Below, one piece after another: positions 8,497 to 15,240 of a DNA stretch of 48,614 nt (its first letter is position 1; each line of letters opens with the position of its first letter). The notes under the pieces were generated by a model, which worked only from the letters and a program-made list of their open reading frames with translations, was not told the origin of the DNA and searched no databases. Where the stretch lies: contig NZ_CP109593.1 of assembly GCF_036250675.1 (NCBI RefSeq), positions 1 to 48,614 on the forward strand, given 5' to 3'. The position numbers and the translations under genes are program-made. This DNA comes from Streptomyces sp. NBC_01689. GTDB lineage: Bacteria > Actinomycetota > Actinomycetes > Streptomycetales > Streptomycetaceae.

Positions 8497-8724
8497 CTAC
8501 TGCCCGTAGCGGTCGCAGTAGTTCTTGAGCGTCACCGCAAGGTCGTTCCACGCGGCCTCGTCACCCTGGCCGGCCCGGTCTCCGGCTATCTTCCGGGCCT
8601 GGTCCCACCAGAGCTCCGCGACGCCCCGCGGCCCTCGATCCTGCTGTGCCTGCTGCCGGGTGATGGCGTGCTGCCGCTGGTTGTAGGTGCGGCGTTCCGC
8701 CTTGGTCATCGGCCGGTCGCTCAT
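8497..8724 (-). CDS. Small charged helical protein, 75 aa
   Basis: The ATG at 8724 overlaps the stop of the preceding gene (TGATGA), which favours it over an upstream in-frame ATG. Rich in Arg, Gln and Asp; no hydrophobic segment. Not a recognised family. Coupled translation indicates it works with the 174-aa protein. Confidence 0.75.
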   Translation of the reverse strand: MSDRPMTKAERRTYNQRQHAITRQQAQQDRGPRGVAELWWDQARKIAGDRAGQGDEAAWNDLAVTLKNYCDRYGQ

Positions 8725-9248
8725 CAGGCGCCTCGCTGCCACAGATCGCTGATGCCGCGTGCCGGGGCGGGCCCGGCGGCCGGGGTGGCAGCGTCCCCGC
8801 CTGTCGCCTGCTGCCGGGCGGCGGCCGTGGCCGTCTTGTGCAGGCTCTTCGCCGCGACGGAAGCGATGGCCTGACGACCGCCTGCCTTCCGGAGCTCCTT
8901 GGCCTGCCGCTTCTCGTCACGCTGCCCGGGGAGGGCGGCGACGTGGGCGACATGCCCGGCGTACGTGGTGCGCAGCGCCTCCGCTGCCCGCTCCTGCTGC
9001 CGGGCCGCCTTCGCCATGGTCCGCAGGTGCTTCTCCACCTTCCGGGCCCGCAGGACCGCCGACCAGCGGCCGTCACCCTCAACGTGCTGGGAGCGAAGCC
9101 CGGACTGGACGGCGGCGAGAGCGGCGTCGTACGCGGCGGCGTCGGCGGCGTGCTCCTGCTGCCGGGAAGCCGTCCAGGCCGTCATCGCGGACAGGGCAAG
9201 GAGCCGCTCGTACTGCTCGGGCCGGTTGATGTCAGGGGAGTTCGTCAC
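8724..9248 (-). CDS. Ala-rich helical protein of transfer operon, 174 aa
   Basis: GTG start at 9248, preceded by GGAGGG at 7 bp; a longer frame to 9317 has no ribosome site. Almost entirely helical with Lys/Arg/Ala/Gln heptads (residues 30-140), suggesting a coiled coil. No known domain. Located between the 31-aa Cys-rich ORF and the 75-aa gene. Confidence 0.75.
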   Translation of the reverse strand: MTNSPDINRPEQYERLLALSAMTAWTASRQQEHAADAAAYDAALAAVQSGLRSQHVEGDGRWSAVLRARKVEKHLRTMAKAARQQERAAEALRTTYAGHVAHVAALPGQRDEKRQAKELRKAGGRQAIASVAAKSLHKTATAAARQQATGGDAATPAAGPAPARGISDLWQRGA

Positions 9249-9280
9249 GGTGTGCCCTCCGTCAGGCTCGGGGTGATCGG

Positions 9281-9376
9281 TCAGAAGGGGTGGGGCCTGG
9301 TGGTCCCGCAACCGCACCCGGCGAACCGGGGACGGCAGCAGCAGCGCCAGAACGTGCCGGAGGGCGGCACCAGCAC
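9281..9376 (-). CDS. Possible 31-aa Cys-rich peptide
   Basis: A GTG at 9376 (or 9370) opens a frame reading VLVPPSGTFWRCCCRPRF, then GCGCGTTRPHPF. It fills the otherwise empty gap between the DUF2637 gene and the 174-aa gene. AGGAGG lies 13 bp upstream but is sequestered in a perfect 10-bp hairpin (9359-9368 with 9385-9394) whose loop holds the start codon. Cys content resembles the other tiny Cys-rich proteins here. Could be chance; no homolog check was possible. Confidence 0.45.
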   Translation of the reverse strand: MLVPPSGTFWRCCCRPRFAGCGCGTTRPHPF

Positions 9377-9412
9377 GTGGCCGGGCCGCCCTCCTGGCGG
9401 GTGTTGCGGTGG

Positions 9413-10969
9413 TCAGATCCGGTAGCCCTCGGCCAGCAGCTCGATGGCCCAGCGGCGGTAGTTCGACGCGGTCGTGGTCGACACGGTGAACTCCTCCGCG
9501 ATCGTCTCCAGGTGGATCGCCTCGACGTTCCCGTCGTGCTCGATCAGGGCCAGGCGGGCGAGCCGTCGCACAGCCCGGTCCTTCGGCGAGAGCCGCGCTT
9601 CGTCCTCGGCTTCCGCCGCCCGCCGCTCGATTCCCGCGATACGCAGTCGCGTTTCCGCCGCGAGGGCGTCCGCTTCCGCTGCGAGCTGCCGGGCGGCCGC
9701 AGCCTCCTGCTCGTCCCGCTCGGCGCGGGCCTGTGCGGCCTTCGCGAGGGCGTCCGCTTCCGCTGCGCGTTGCCGGGCTTCAGCGGCGGCCTCCTCGATT
9801 CCCGCCGCGCGTGCTTCCGTTCCCGCCGCGCGCTCGCGGTCCTCGGCGGCCTGCTTCACCGCGGCTGCCCGGCGGGCCTCAGCTTCGGCTGCGGCTGCCG
9901 TCTCCAGTGCCTGCACCTCGCCCTCAGCAGCCCGCTCGGCGGCGACCAGCCCGGCCCGTGCGGTCAAGGCGGCCTGCTCGGTCGACGCGGTCACCTCGTG
10001 CTGCACGGCCTGAACGGCTCCATTCCTTCGCAGGGCGCCGATCTGGGCCTCGGCGGCCCTATCGGCCGCCCGGGCGTCCGCGTCCGCCTGTGCCTCCTCC
10101 TTCGCCTCCCTCAGCAGCGCCTCGCGCTCCTCGGCCTGCCGGGGCAGGGCCAAGGCCTCGTCGATGGTGAGGCCGTACGGAGCCATCGTGAGGGGGAGCA
10201 GCAGATCGGCCGGCGCCTTGCGCTTCCAACCGCGGCCGTACCGGCGTTCCAGCAGTACCCGGTAGACGCGCATCTCCTGGTCCCGCTGGACGGCCTCCGT
10301 GTACGTGGGGACAGCCCACAGGCGCATGCGACGCCACAGGGCGAACGTGGGGGCGGGGGCGAGGAACCAGCGGTGGAGCGGGACGCGGGCGGCCACCTCG
10401 TCGCTGGTGGGGCGGACGATGCGGTCGACGCTGGTTTTGCCGAGCTCCACCACGACGATGAACAGCAGCGGGACGATGCCGTGGGCGAACGCTGCCACGT
10501 AATCCACGGGCTGCCAGGCGCCCGTTGCCGGGGCGGCGGAAGCGGCGTTCAGGACCACGGTCGCGCCTGTCAGCAGCCACACCGGGTAGCGGACCCAGGC
10601 GACCGGGCGGCGAAGCCAGGCCATCAGCAGGTCCAGGGCGATCAGGACGAGGATCCCGACGTCCACGCCGACCGTGAACAGCCGCGCCTTGCCCAGGCTC
10701 TGGAACCGCAGCCGGTCGTGGGCGAACGCGGCAACGTGCTCGAACGACAGGTACAGGCCGATCCCGGCGAGGACCAGCGCAGCGAAGACGATCACCCCGG
10801 CGGTGATCTGCTGCGCCCGGGTCAGCGCCCCGAGGCCGGGACCCTTGACCGTGCCGGGAACGGCCGCCGGTGCGACGGGAACGACGGCAGGCGTGACGGG
10901 AACGTCGTTCAGTGCGGCGGGAACGGGACGCTGGTCGCCTCCGCTCAGGGGCATTGCGGCGGTAGCCAC
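9413..10969 (-). CDS. DUF2637/SpdB-like spread membrane protein with C-terminal HTH, 518 aa
   Basis: GTG start at 10969 with GGAGG 8 bp upstream. Four transmembrane helices at about 55-75, 97-117, 128-146 and 157-176 form the DUF2637 region. Residues 280-460 are a long Ala/Glu/Arg coiled coil, and 465-515 form a helix-turn-helix (IAEEFTVSTTTASNYRRWA). SpdB-type proteins promote intramycelial spread and interact with TraB and DNA in Streptomyces plasmids. Residues 16-40 contain a heptad repeat (VPVTPAV/VPVAPAA) whose DNA is four copies of a 21-bp repeat that also occurs outside the gene. Confidence 0.9.
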   Translation of the reverse strand: MATAAMPLSGGDQRPVPAALNDVPVTPAVVPVAPAAVPGTVKGPGLGALTRAQQITAGVIVFAALVLAGIGLYLSFEHVAAFAHDRLRFQSLGKARLFTVGVDVGILVLIALDLLMAWLRRPVAWVRYPVWLLTGATVVLNAASAAPATGAWQPVDYVAAFAHGIVPLLFIVVVELGKTSVDRIVRPTSDEVAARVPLHRWFLAPAPTFALWRRMRLWAVPTYTEAVQRDQEMRVYRVLLERRYGRGWKRKAPADLLLPLTMAPYGLTIDEALALPRQAEEREALLREAKEEAQADADARAADRAAEAQIGALRRNGAVQAVQHEVTASTEQAALTARAGLVAAERAAEGEVQALETAAAAEAEARRAAAVKQAAEDRERAAGTEARAAGIEEAAAEARQRAAEADALAKAAQARAERDEQEAAAARQLAAEADALAAETRLRIAGIERRAAEAEDEARLSPKDRAVRRLARLALIEHDGNVEAIHLETIAEEFTVSTTTASNYRRWAIELLAEGYRI

Positions 10970-11062
10970 GGTGGGGCCTCCAAAGATCGAAACGGGGTGT
11001 GCGCGGGGCGGCGGGGCCGCGCTCCTCGCGTGACGGGAACGGCGGTGAGTGTGACGGGAACG
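10855..11062. repeat. Six CGGGAACG repeats with 21-bp phasing; candidate clt (TraB recognition array)
   Basis: CGGGAACG (extended consensus GTGACGGGAACG) occurs at 10855, 10876, 10897 and 10918, each 21 bp apart, inside the 5' end of the DUF2637 gene. It occurs again at 11034 and 11055, also 21 bp apart, in the non-coding gap upstream. The non-coding pair argues that the repeat serves DNA recognition and not only the peptide repeat. The 8-bp core length equals that of known TraB recognition sequences. Single scattered matches at 2656, 8173 and 9532 (reverse) look random. Confidence 0.65.
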
Positions 11063-11098
11063 GCCCCGCCCGGGCGTCGGGCGAGGCCGATGCCGGTG

Positions 11099-11575
11099 TC
11101 AGCGGGAGAGGCCGACGCGGGCGAGGAGCGTGTCCAGGCCGTCGACGGCCTGGGCGATCCAGAGGCCCACCCCGTGTACGAACCGGTGGTCACCGCTCTC
11201 GGTGAGCCGGATCTCCAGCCGGAACAGGTAGCTGTCGACCCGGTACAGCACCGGCTGTAACCGGTGCGTGAGCCGCCGGGTGATGGCGTAGTGGGCGTGG
11301 TCCGCGAGGATCGCCGGGAGCAGCAGGGTCACGGCGAGGACCGTTTCCAGGCGCAGTACGAAGCGCCGCAGCGGGTGCGGCCGCCGGTGGGCCGACACGA
11401 CCGGGTGCGGCCGGGCCATCCCGTCCCGGAGCCGGTCGACAACAGCGGCGGCGTCCTCGGCCGCGTGGACCCGGGCGTACGTCTCGGCGGCCAGCCGGTC
11501 ATGTGCGGCGTCCTCAAGCCACTGCGGTACCTCCTGGCCGTCGCCGGCCCTCTTGTGCTCCGGGCTGCCAGTCAT
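11099..11575 (-). CDS. Hypothetical membrane-associated protein, 158 aa
   Basis: The ATG at 11575 overlaps the end of the 32-aa gene by 4 bp (ATGA). One hydrophobic helix (LETVLAVTLLLPAILADHA) lies in the middle, with an amphipathic C-terminus rich in Arg and His. No recognised family; operon position suggests a transfer or spread role. Confidence 0.75.
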   Translation of the reverse strand: MTGSPEHKRAGDGQEVPQWLEDAAHDRLAAETYARVHAAEDAAAVVDRLRDGMARPHPVVSAHRRPHPLRRFVLRLETVLAVTLLLPAILADHAHYAITRRLTHRLQPVLYRVDSYLFRLEIRLTESGDHRFVHGVGLWIAQAVDGLDTLLARVGLSR

Positions 11576-11670
11576 CGGGAACCGCCCTCGCGGACCCGGC
11601 GCAGCGCCTTGTCCATGTCGGGGTCGGAGTCGACCGGGGCGGCGGCCAGGGCGTTGATACGGTCGTCCAT
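11572..11670 (-). CDS. 32-aa peptide, coupled to downstream gene
   Basis: ATG at 11670 with GGAAGAGAGAG upstream; reads MDDRINALAAAPVDSDPDMD, then KALRRVREGGSR. Its TGA overlaps the next ATG. Strong ribosome site and coupling support it despite its size. Confidence 0.6.
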   Translation of the reverse strand: MDDRINALAAAPVDSDPDMDKALRRVREGGSR

Positions 11671-11703
11671 GCGTTCTCTCTCTTCCAGGTGATGGGCGCA
11701 GCA

Positions 11704-11749
11704 ACGGCCCCCCGGGCTCACGGCGTTAGTGGCGCCGCCGGGGGGCCGT
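11704..11749 (-). terminator. Hairpin terminator
   Basis: A 12-bp stem ACGGCCCCCCGG/CCGGGGGGCCGT with a 22-nt loop lies between the 61-aa and 32-aa genes on the minus strand. It may attenuate the start of the transfer operon. Confidence 0.75.
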
Positions 11750-11755
11750 CGTCCT

Positions 11756-11941
11756 TCAGTGGTCGTCACGGTGCTGCGGGCACCCGCACGGCGGCCAGAT
11801 CGACGTCCACATCGGCGGGAGGTCGTCTCCCGCCCGGACCTCAATCGGCGCGCCGTACGTCTTGCCGCTGTCGCGGCTGACTCGGATCGTCATGAGCCGT
11901 GCCGGGGGCGCGGCGCCCGGTAACTCAGGGCTCGTGTTCAT
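11756..11941 (-). CDS. 61-aa peptide with CxC-His tail
   Basis: ATG at 11941 with GGAGGAG 6 bp upstream. It contains an RVSRDSGKTYG segment and ends PPCGCPQHRDDH, a possible metal site. Unrecognised. Its leader carries one copy of the 55-nt structured element (12006-12060). Confidence 0.7.
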   Translation of the reverse strand: MNTSPELPGAAPPARLMTIRVSRDSGKTYGAPIEVRAGDDLPPMWTSIWPPCGCPQHRDDH

Positions 11942-12005
11942 CCACTGCTCCTCCAGGTGGTGGTGCGACCAGCCGGGGAGTCGTAGTGGCGGCTCCAGGG
12001 CCGGA

Positions 12006-12060
12006 GTGGCCGAGCGGCCAACGGCCGCCCCACGGGGTGGGGCGACTGGTCACTGCTCGG
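12006..12060 (-). ncRNA. Structured leader element, copy A (upstream of 61-aa gene)
   Basis: On the minus strand CCGAGC and GCTCGG can close a multi-branch fold containing GCCCCAC/GTGGGGC and GGCC-gtt-GGCC hairpins. About 47 of 54 positions match copy B (12906-12959), and the changed bases keep pairing. The RNA interpretation is inference; it could also be a duplicated operator. Confidence 0.45.
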
Positions 12061-12069
12061 ACACGCGAA

Positions 12070-12098
12070 GGCCCGCCCTCAGGGATCGAGGGCGGGCC
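12070..12098 (-). terminator. Terminator downstream of HNH gene
   Basis: Perfect 11-bp stem GGCCCGCCCTC/GAGGGCGGGCC with a 7-nt loop. Confidence 0.8.
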
Positions 12099-12228
12099 CG
12101 CGTCAAAGATCGTTGTTGCTTCTCCACCAGTGACGGTGATTCGCCGGCGCCCGGGTCTCGGACGGCCGCCTCGTCGGCGGTGCTGCGGAACGCTCGGCCC
12201 AGGCGGGCGAGGACGGTACGGAGCGGCG

Positions 12229-12885
12229 TCAGGCGTCGGCCTCTTCCAGGCCACTGATGACGTCTGGGTCGGCACCCGTGGTCAGCATTCGCTCAACCGA
12301 CCACCCACGGGCCAATCGAGTCTCTAGCGCGTCTGGGTTGAATCCGAGGACCTCAGCCCATTCGCCAAGCGTCTTGGCGTGGCCCCGGAAGACCAAGAGC
12401 CGGTTGTCACGGCGGTTCCGCGCCTGCTCCTTGCGCGTGGCCCACCGACAGTTCCCAGGGGAGTAGTCGCCGTTGACGTCGATGCGCTCAAGCGTCAGTT
12501 CCGGCGAGAAGCCATCAGCCATGTCGCGGGCGAACGCCGTGAACGACACCCGCCACTCCGAGCAGACACTGATGCCGCGCCCGCCGTAGTTGGCGTAGTT
12601 GGTGTTGTTCGGGTTCGTAGTCCGCTGGATCATGCTTTCCCAGCGTCCGTACAAGACCGTCCCGCGCTGCCCGTGGACGTGGTTCCTTCCCGCTGTGGTC
12701 TGGCGACTGAAACAACCACACGACGTAGTGCTGCCGCGCTTCAGGCACGTGCCTCGCACGGTGACTTCCTCACCGCACACGCAACGGCAGCGCCACAGGG
12801 AGTTTCTGTGCCTATCCGCGCCTGCTGGCGCAAGCACTTCCAGTCGCCCGAAGGTCTGTCCTTGCAGGTCCAACTTGGGTGACAT
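12229..12885 (-). CDS. Free-standing HNH endonuclease, 218 aa
   Basis: ATG at 12885 (MSPKLDLQGQTFGRL) with GAGAGAGG upstream; the in-frame ATG 48 bp earlier is less likely. A Cys cluster at 33, 35, 37, 47, 56 and 58 probably binds zinc. The nuclease core has the phage/homing pattern GGRGISVCSEW (101-111) and LERIDVNGDYSPGNCRWAT (132-150). The C-terminus (TLGEWAEVLGF...GWSVERML) looks like a helical DNA-recognition repeat. Such genes are usually selfish and cut DNA lacking them. The gene has its own terminator, weaker Streptomyces codon bias than its neighbours, and flanking 54-bp repeats, which suggests it arrived as a cassette. Confidence 0.9.
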   Translation of the reverse strand: MSPKLDLQGQTFGRLEVLAPAGADRHRNSLWRCRCVCGEEVTVRGTCLKRGSTTSCGCFSRQTTAGRNHVHGQRGTVLYGRWESMIQRTTNPNNTNYANYGGRGISVCSEWRVSFTAFARDMADGFSPELTLERIDVNGDYSPGNCRWATRKEQARNRRDNRLLVFRGHAKTLGEWAEVLGFNPDALETRLARGWSVERMLTTGADPDVISGLEEADA

Positions 12886-12905
12886 TCCGACCTCTCTCGG
12901 ATTCG

Positions 12906-12959
12906 GTGGCCGAGCGGCCAACAGCCGGCCCACGAATGGGCCGACTGGTCACTGCTCGG
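12906..12959 (-). ncRNA. Structured leader element, copy B (upstream of HNH gene)
   Basis: Ends 20 bp before the HNH start codon. Shares CCGAGCAGTGACCAGTCG and the closing GCTCGGCCAC with copy A, while the central hairpin differs but still pairs (GGCCCA/TGGGCC). Probably a translational or transcriptional control element; unproven. Confidence 0.45.
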
Positions 12960-13106
12960 TCGGGGTGCTGCGGGTGAGTGCTGGTTCCGCGAGGGTCCAT
13001 GGCAGGGCGCGTGTGACGGCGTCCGGCAGAAGGCCGTGGGGGTCACCCCGCACGGTGCCCGGCCCTCCCGGCCGGGTGTTCCTCGCAGTCGCTGTGGAGT
13101 TATCAG

Positions 13107-13125
13107 GCCCCGTAGCTCACGGGGC
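13107..13125. other. Hairpin in the 12960-13354 gap
   Basis: GCCCCGT-agctc-ACGGGGC, perfect 7-bp stem. The gap of nearly 400 bp holds no convincing gene, only this hairpin and the operator-like repeats at 13155-13310. Confidence 0.4.
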
Positions 13126-13154
13126 GCACTCAGTTGCTCACGCACCCCCTCACT

Positions 13155-13310
13155 CAACTAGTTATGTTGGGGTGCGATCACGATTAACCCACCTCGCATC
13201 CCGCCTGTCAACACAACTAGCTAGGCGCGTTTCCTCATGGGTTCTGACCTGGCCTTTTGCTGATCGACACACCACGCAGAATGCCCCCGCTTCCGTAGCT
13301 CAACTAGCTA
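13155..13310. promoter_or_regulatory. Three CAACTAGyTA operator-like repeats upstream of GntR gene
   Basis: CAACTAGTTA at 13155, CAACTAGCTA at 13214 and CAACTAGCTA at 13301, in an AT-richer stretch ending 45 bp before the GntR gene. The core ACTAGT/AGCT is palindromic, as expected for GntR dimers. The likely use is autoregulation by the GntR protein. No copy was seen at the transfer operon. Confidence 0.6.
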
Positions 13311-13354
13311 TGTCATAGTGTCGGCCACAGACCAACACACATGCGGAAGAAGGG

Positions 13355-14161
13355 ATGGAGGCCGTGGCCACGAAGGAGCCGGGCAAGATCGAGCGCATCG
13401 CTGCTGATCTCCGAGCGAAGATCGAGAGCGGGAAGTACCCGCCGGGCGGGAAGCTGCCGAGTGTGTCCGAGCTGCAGGCGGCCGAGGGAATCGCCTTCCA
13501 GACGGCTCGTGACGTCTTCCGCGTCCTGGAGCGGGAAGGCCTCGCCTTCACCCGACAGGGCAAGGGCTCATTCGTGACCCCGTTCCTGGGCAAGATCACC
13601 CGCGACGGGACCGGCAGGTACCAGCCGTCAGCCCGGTCCGAGGGCGGCGCCCGTGGCGCTTTCGAGGCTGAGCTGAACCGCCTCGGGCTGATCTACAAGC
13701 CGTCTCCCACGGAGATCGACCGGGTTCGACCTCCGCAGGACGTTGCCGCCGCCTTCGGGCTGCACCACTCCGCAAAGGCCATCAGCCGGTACCGGGCCAT
13801 GCGCGCCGGCAGGGACACGGCGGACCCCGACGAGGGGTTCGTCGTCCAGCTCGCAACGTCCTGGTTCCCTGTGGACGTCGCGGGCGGTACCAGCATCGAG
13901 AAGCAGGACACCGGCCCCGGAGGCAGCAAGAGCCGTCTGGCCGAGCTCGGGTACGCACAGAAGCGCATCCGGGAGTCCATCGAGGTCCGGTTCCCGACCC
14001 CGGCCGAAGCGGAAGCGCTGAGCATCCCGGACGACCGCCAGGTATACGAGCTGGTTCATCACGCGTCGACAGCGGAGGGCCGCATCGTGGAAGTCGCGGT
14101 GCACGTCATGCCGGCGAACATCTGGCGCTTCTCGTACACGTGGGAGCTGGACGCCGAATAG
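13355..14161 (+). CDS. GntR-family (HutC/UTRA) transcriptional repressor, Kor/TraR-like, 268 aa
   Basis: ATG at 13355 with GGAAG 5 bp upstream; a GTG at 13364 is an equally plausible start. Residues 9-75 are the GntR winged helix (KIERIAADLRAKIESGKYPPGGKLPSVSEL... TARDVFRVLEREGLAF) and about 95-265 the UTRA effector domain. In Streptomyces plasmids this family (KorSA, KorA/TraR type) represses its own gene and traB, preventing lethal transfer expression. It is followed by a separate UTRA domain protein. Direct control of traB here is inferred from family only. Confidence 0.92.
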   Translation: MEAVATKEPGKIERIAADLRAKIESGKYPPGGKLPSVSELQAAEGIAFQTARDVFRVLEREGLAFTRQGKGSFVTPFLGKITRDGTGRYQPSARSEGGARGAFEAELNRLGLIYKPSPTEIDRVRPPQDVAAAFGLHHSAKAISRYRAMRAGRDTADPDEGFVVQLATSWFPVDVAGGTSIEKQDTGPGGSKSRLAELGYAQKRIRESIEVRFPTPAEAEALSIPDDRQVYELVHHASTAEGRIVEVAVHVMPANIWRFSYTWELDAE

Positions 14162-14204
14162 GGCGCCACCACACCGACCGATCACACCTCAGGTAAGGAG
14201 CACC

Positions 14205-14765
14205 ATGCCGAGCAACACCATCGGGGCCGACGGGACGATCACCCGCGACGCCCGGAGCCGCTACCGGCAGCGGGCAGAGAACGGCGCCCACGGGGCGTTC
14301 GAGGCCGAGACGAAGCGGGCGGGAGGAGCACCGCGCGCTGATGTCGACGTCGTGCGCGAGACGGCCCCGGCCGACGTCGCCGCAATTCTCGGCGAGGGCG
14401 CAGAGACGGAGGTCGTCATTCGACGCCGCCGCATGTACGACGGGGAACGCCTGGTCCAGCTCGCCGACACGTACCTCCCCGCGTTCGTCGCGGAGGCGGC
14501 CCCGGCGGTTGCCCAGCTCGACACCGGACAGGGCGGGATCATCTCCCGCATGGCTGACGCGGGCCTGGCGCAGACGGACGTCGTTGAGGACGTCACGCAG
14601 GCGCCGGCAACCGCCGCCCAGGCCGAAGCCCTCGGTCTCGAGGTGGGCGAGCTACTGCTCACCATCACGCACACCGGGCGTACCGAGGACGGTCGGACAG
14701 TTGAGGTCACCCGGCACGTTCTCGGCCGCGGCTGGACGCTGCGCTACGGCGTCCCGCTCGACTAG
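14205..14765 (+). CDS. Stand-alone UTRA-domain protein lacking the DNA-binding head, 186 aa
   Basis: ATG at 14205 with AAGGAG upstream, 43 bp after the GntR gene. Along its whole length it matches the C-terminal part of that protein: GAHGAFEAE vs GARGAFEAE; VQLADTYLP vs VQLATSWFP; DTGQGGIISRMADAGLAQ vs DTGPGGSKSRLAELGYAQ; GRTVEVTRHV vs GRIVEVAVHV. No winged helix precedes it and there is no in-frame room for one. Since UTRA domains bind effectors and dimerise, it could form a heterodimer or compete for the ligand and so act as an anti-repressor. That function is inference. Confidence 0.88.
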   Translation: MPSNTIGADGTITRDARSRYRQRAENGAHGAFEAETKRAGGAPRADVDVVRETAPADVAAILGEGAETEVVIRRRRMYDGERLVQLADTYLPAFVAEAAPAVAQLDTGQGGIISRMADAGLAQTDVVEDVTQAPATAAQAEALGLEVGELLLTITHTGRTEDGRTVEVTRHVLGRGWTLRYGVPLD

Positions 14766-14785
14766 GTCCCACCAGCAGCAACAGC

Positions 14786-14817
14786 AACGGCCAGCCACCG
14801 CGTGGTGACTGGCCGTT
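14786..14817 (+). terminator. Terminator after UTRA gene
   Basis: AACGGCCAGCCACC pairs with GGTGACTGGCCGTT (13 of 14), 4-nt loop, followed by TAAGGTCT. Confidence 0.8.
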
Positions 14818-14844
14818 AAGGTCTACGAACGACAGACAACAGAA

Positions 14845-14888
14845 AGCCCGACCCCCTTAAAAGTCTTGGCGGACGAGGGGGCCGGGCT
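14845..14888 (-). terminator. Second hairpin, oriented toward the UTRA gene
   Basis: AGCCCGACCCCCT/AGGGGGCCGGGCT (12 of 13). The T-richer flank (TTTCTGTTG) is on the minus strand, so it may end an antisense transcript from the rep leader. Confidence 0.6.
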
Positions 14889-14894
14889 CCAGAA

Positions 14895-15153
14895 CCCGCA
14901 GTGTGCGGGGCGCTTCTTGATCTGAATCGTACGTGGTCGACGGCCCTGGAGCCAGTCACCCCGGACGTTCGATGAGAGCAGCGGCGGCGCACTCGGGCAG
15001 GGAATGGAGCCCCTCATGCGCCGTGACCAGCTCGGTCACACCACCGCTACACCTCACACCGTGGCGAGGCCCACACGCCTCGCTACTGCACCCGGATGGT
15101 TTTGGGCCTCGGGTACGCCCATCGCTCGGCCGGCCTTCGCTGGGCCCCGGCCG
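14895..15153 (+). promoter_or_regulatory. Hairpin-rich leader of the replication gene
   Basis: This 350-bp stretch has no gene but four perfect inverted repeats: CCCGCA-gtg-TGCGGG (14895-14909, resembling the rep iterons), GTGACC/GGTCAC (15023-15039), GCGAGGC/GCCTCGC (15064-15083) and CGGCCGG/CCGGCCG (15127-15153). It ends just before the leader peptide's ribosome site. Consistent with attenuation or antisense-RNA control of rep; no promoter is clear. Confidence 0.5.
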
Positions 15154-15174
15154 TGCGATCTCCACACGGAGGTC

Positions 15175-15240
15175 ATGATGCCGTACCTCGCTGCCCCGCT
15201 CGCCCGACGCGTCCTGGTTCTTGCCGGGGGTGCCCGATGA
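15175..15240 (+). CDS. 21-aa leader peptide coupled to rep
   Basis: GGAGG is followed by ATGATG (15175 or 15178), giving MMPYLAAPLARRVLVLAGG plus AR. The TGA (15238-15240) overlaps the rep ATG (15237) as ATGA, and rep itself has no good ribosome site. This is the arrangement of leader peptides that gate Rep translation, for example Tap/RepA in IncFII plasmids. Confidence 0.65.
   Translation: MMPYLAAPLARRVLVLAGGAR

Noticed and set aside
10855..11062. CRISPR array
   Set aside because: Repeat core is 8-12 bp with 21-bp period, partly coding, and no cas genes are present.
9290..11260. Plus-strand 656-codon open frame opposite the DUF2637 gene
   Set aside because: Antisense shadow of GC3-rich coding sequence; no ribosome site and no recognisable domain.
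12229..12885. IscB or HEARO-type RNA-guided HNH system
   Set aside because: The protein is 218 aa with no RuvC domain or bridge helix; it fits free-standing phage-type HNH enzymes.
12906..12959. tRNA-like sequence (GTGGCCGAGCGG resembles a tRNA D-arm)
   Set aside because: No anticodon arm of proper size, no T-loop GTTCGA and no acceptor pairing; better explained as a repeated leader element.
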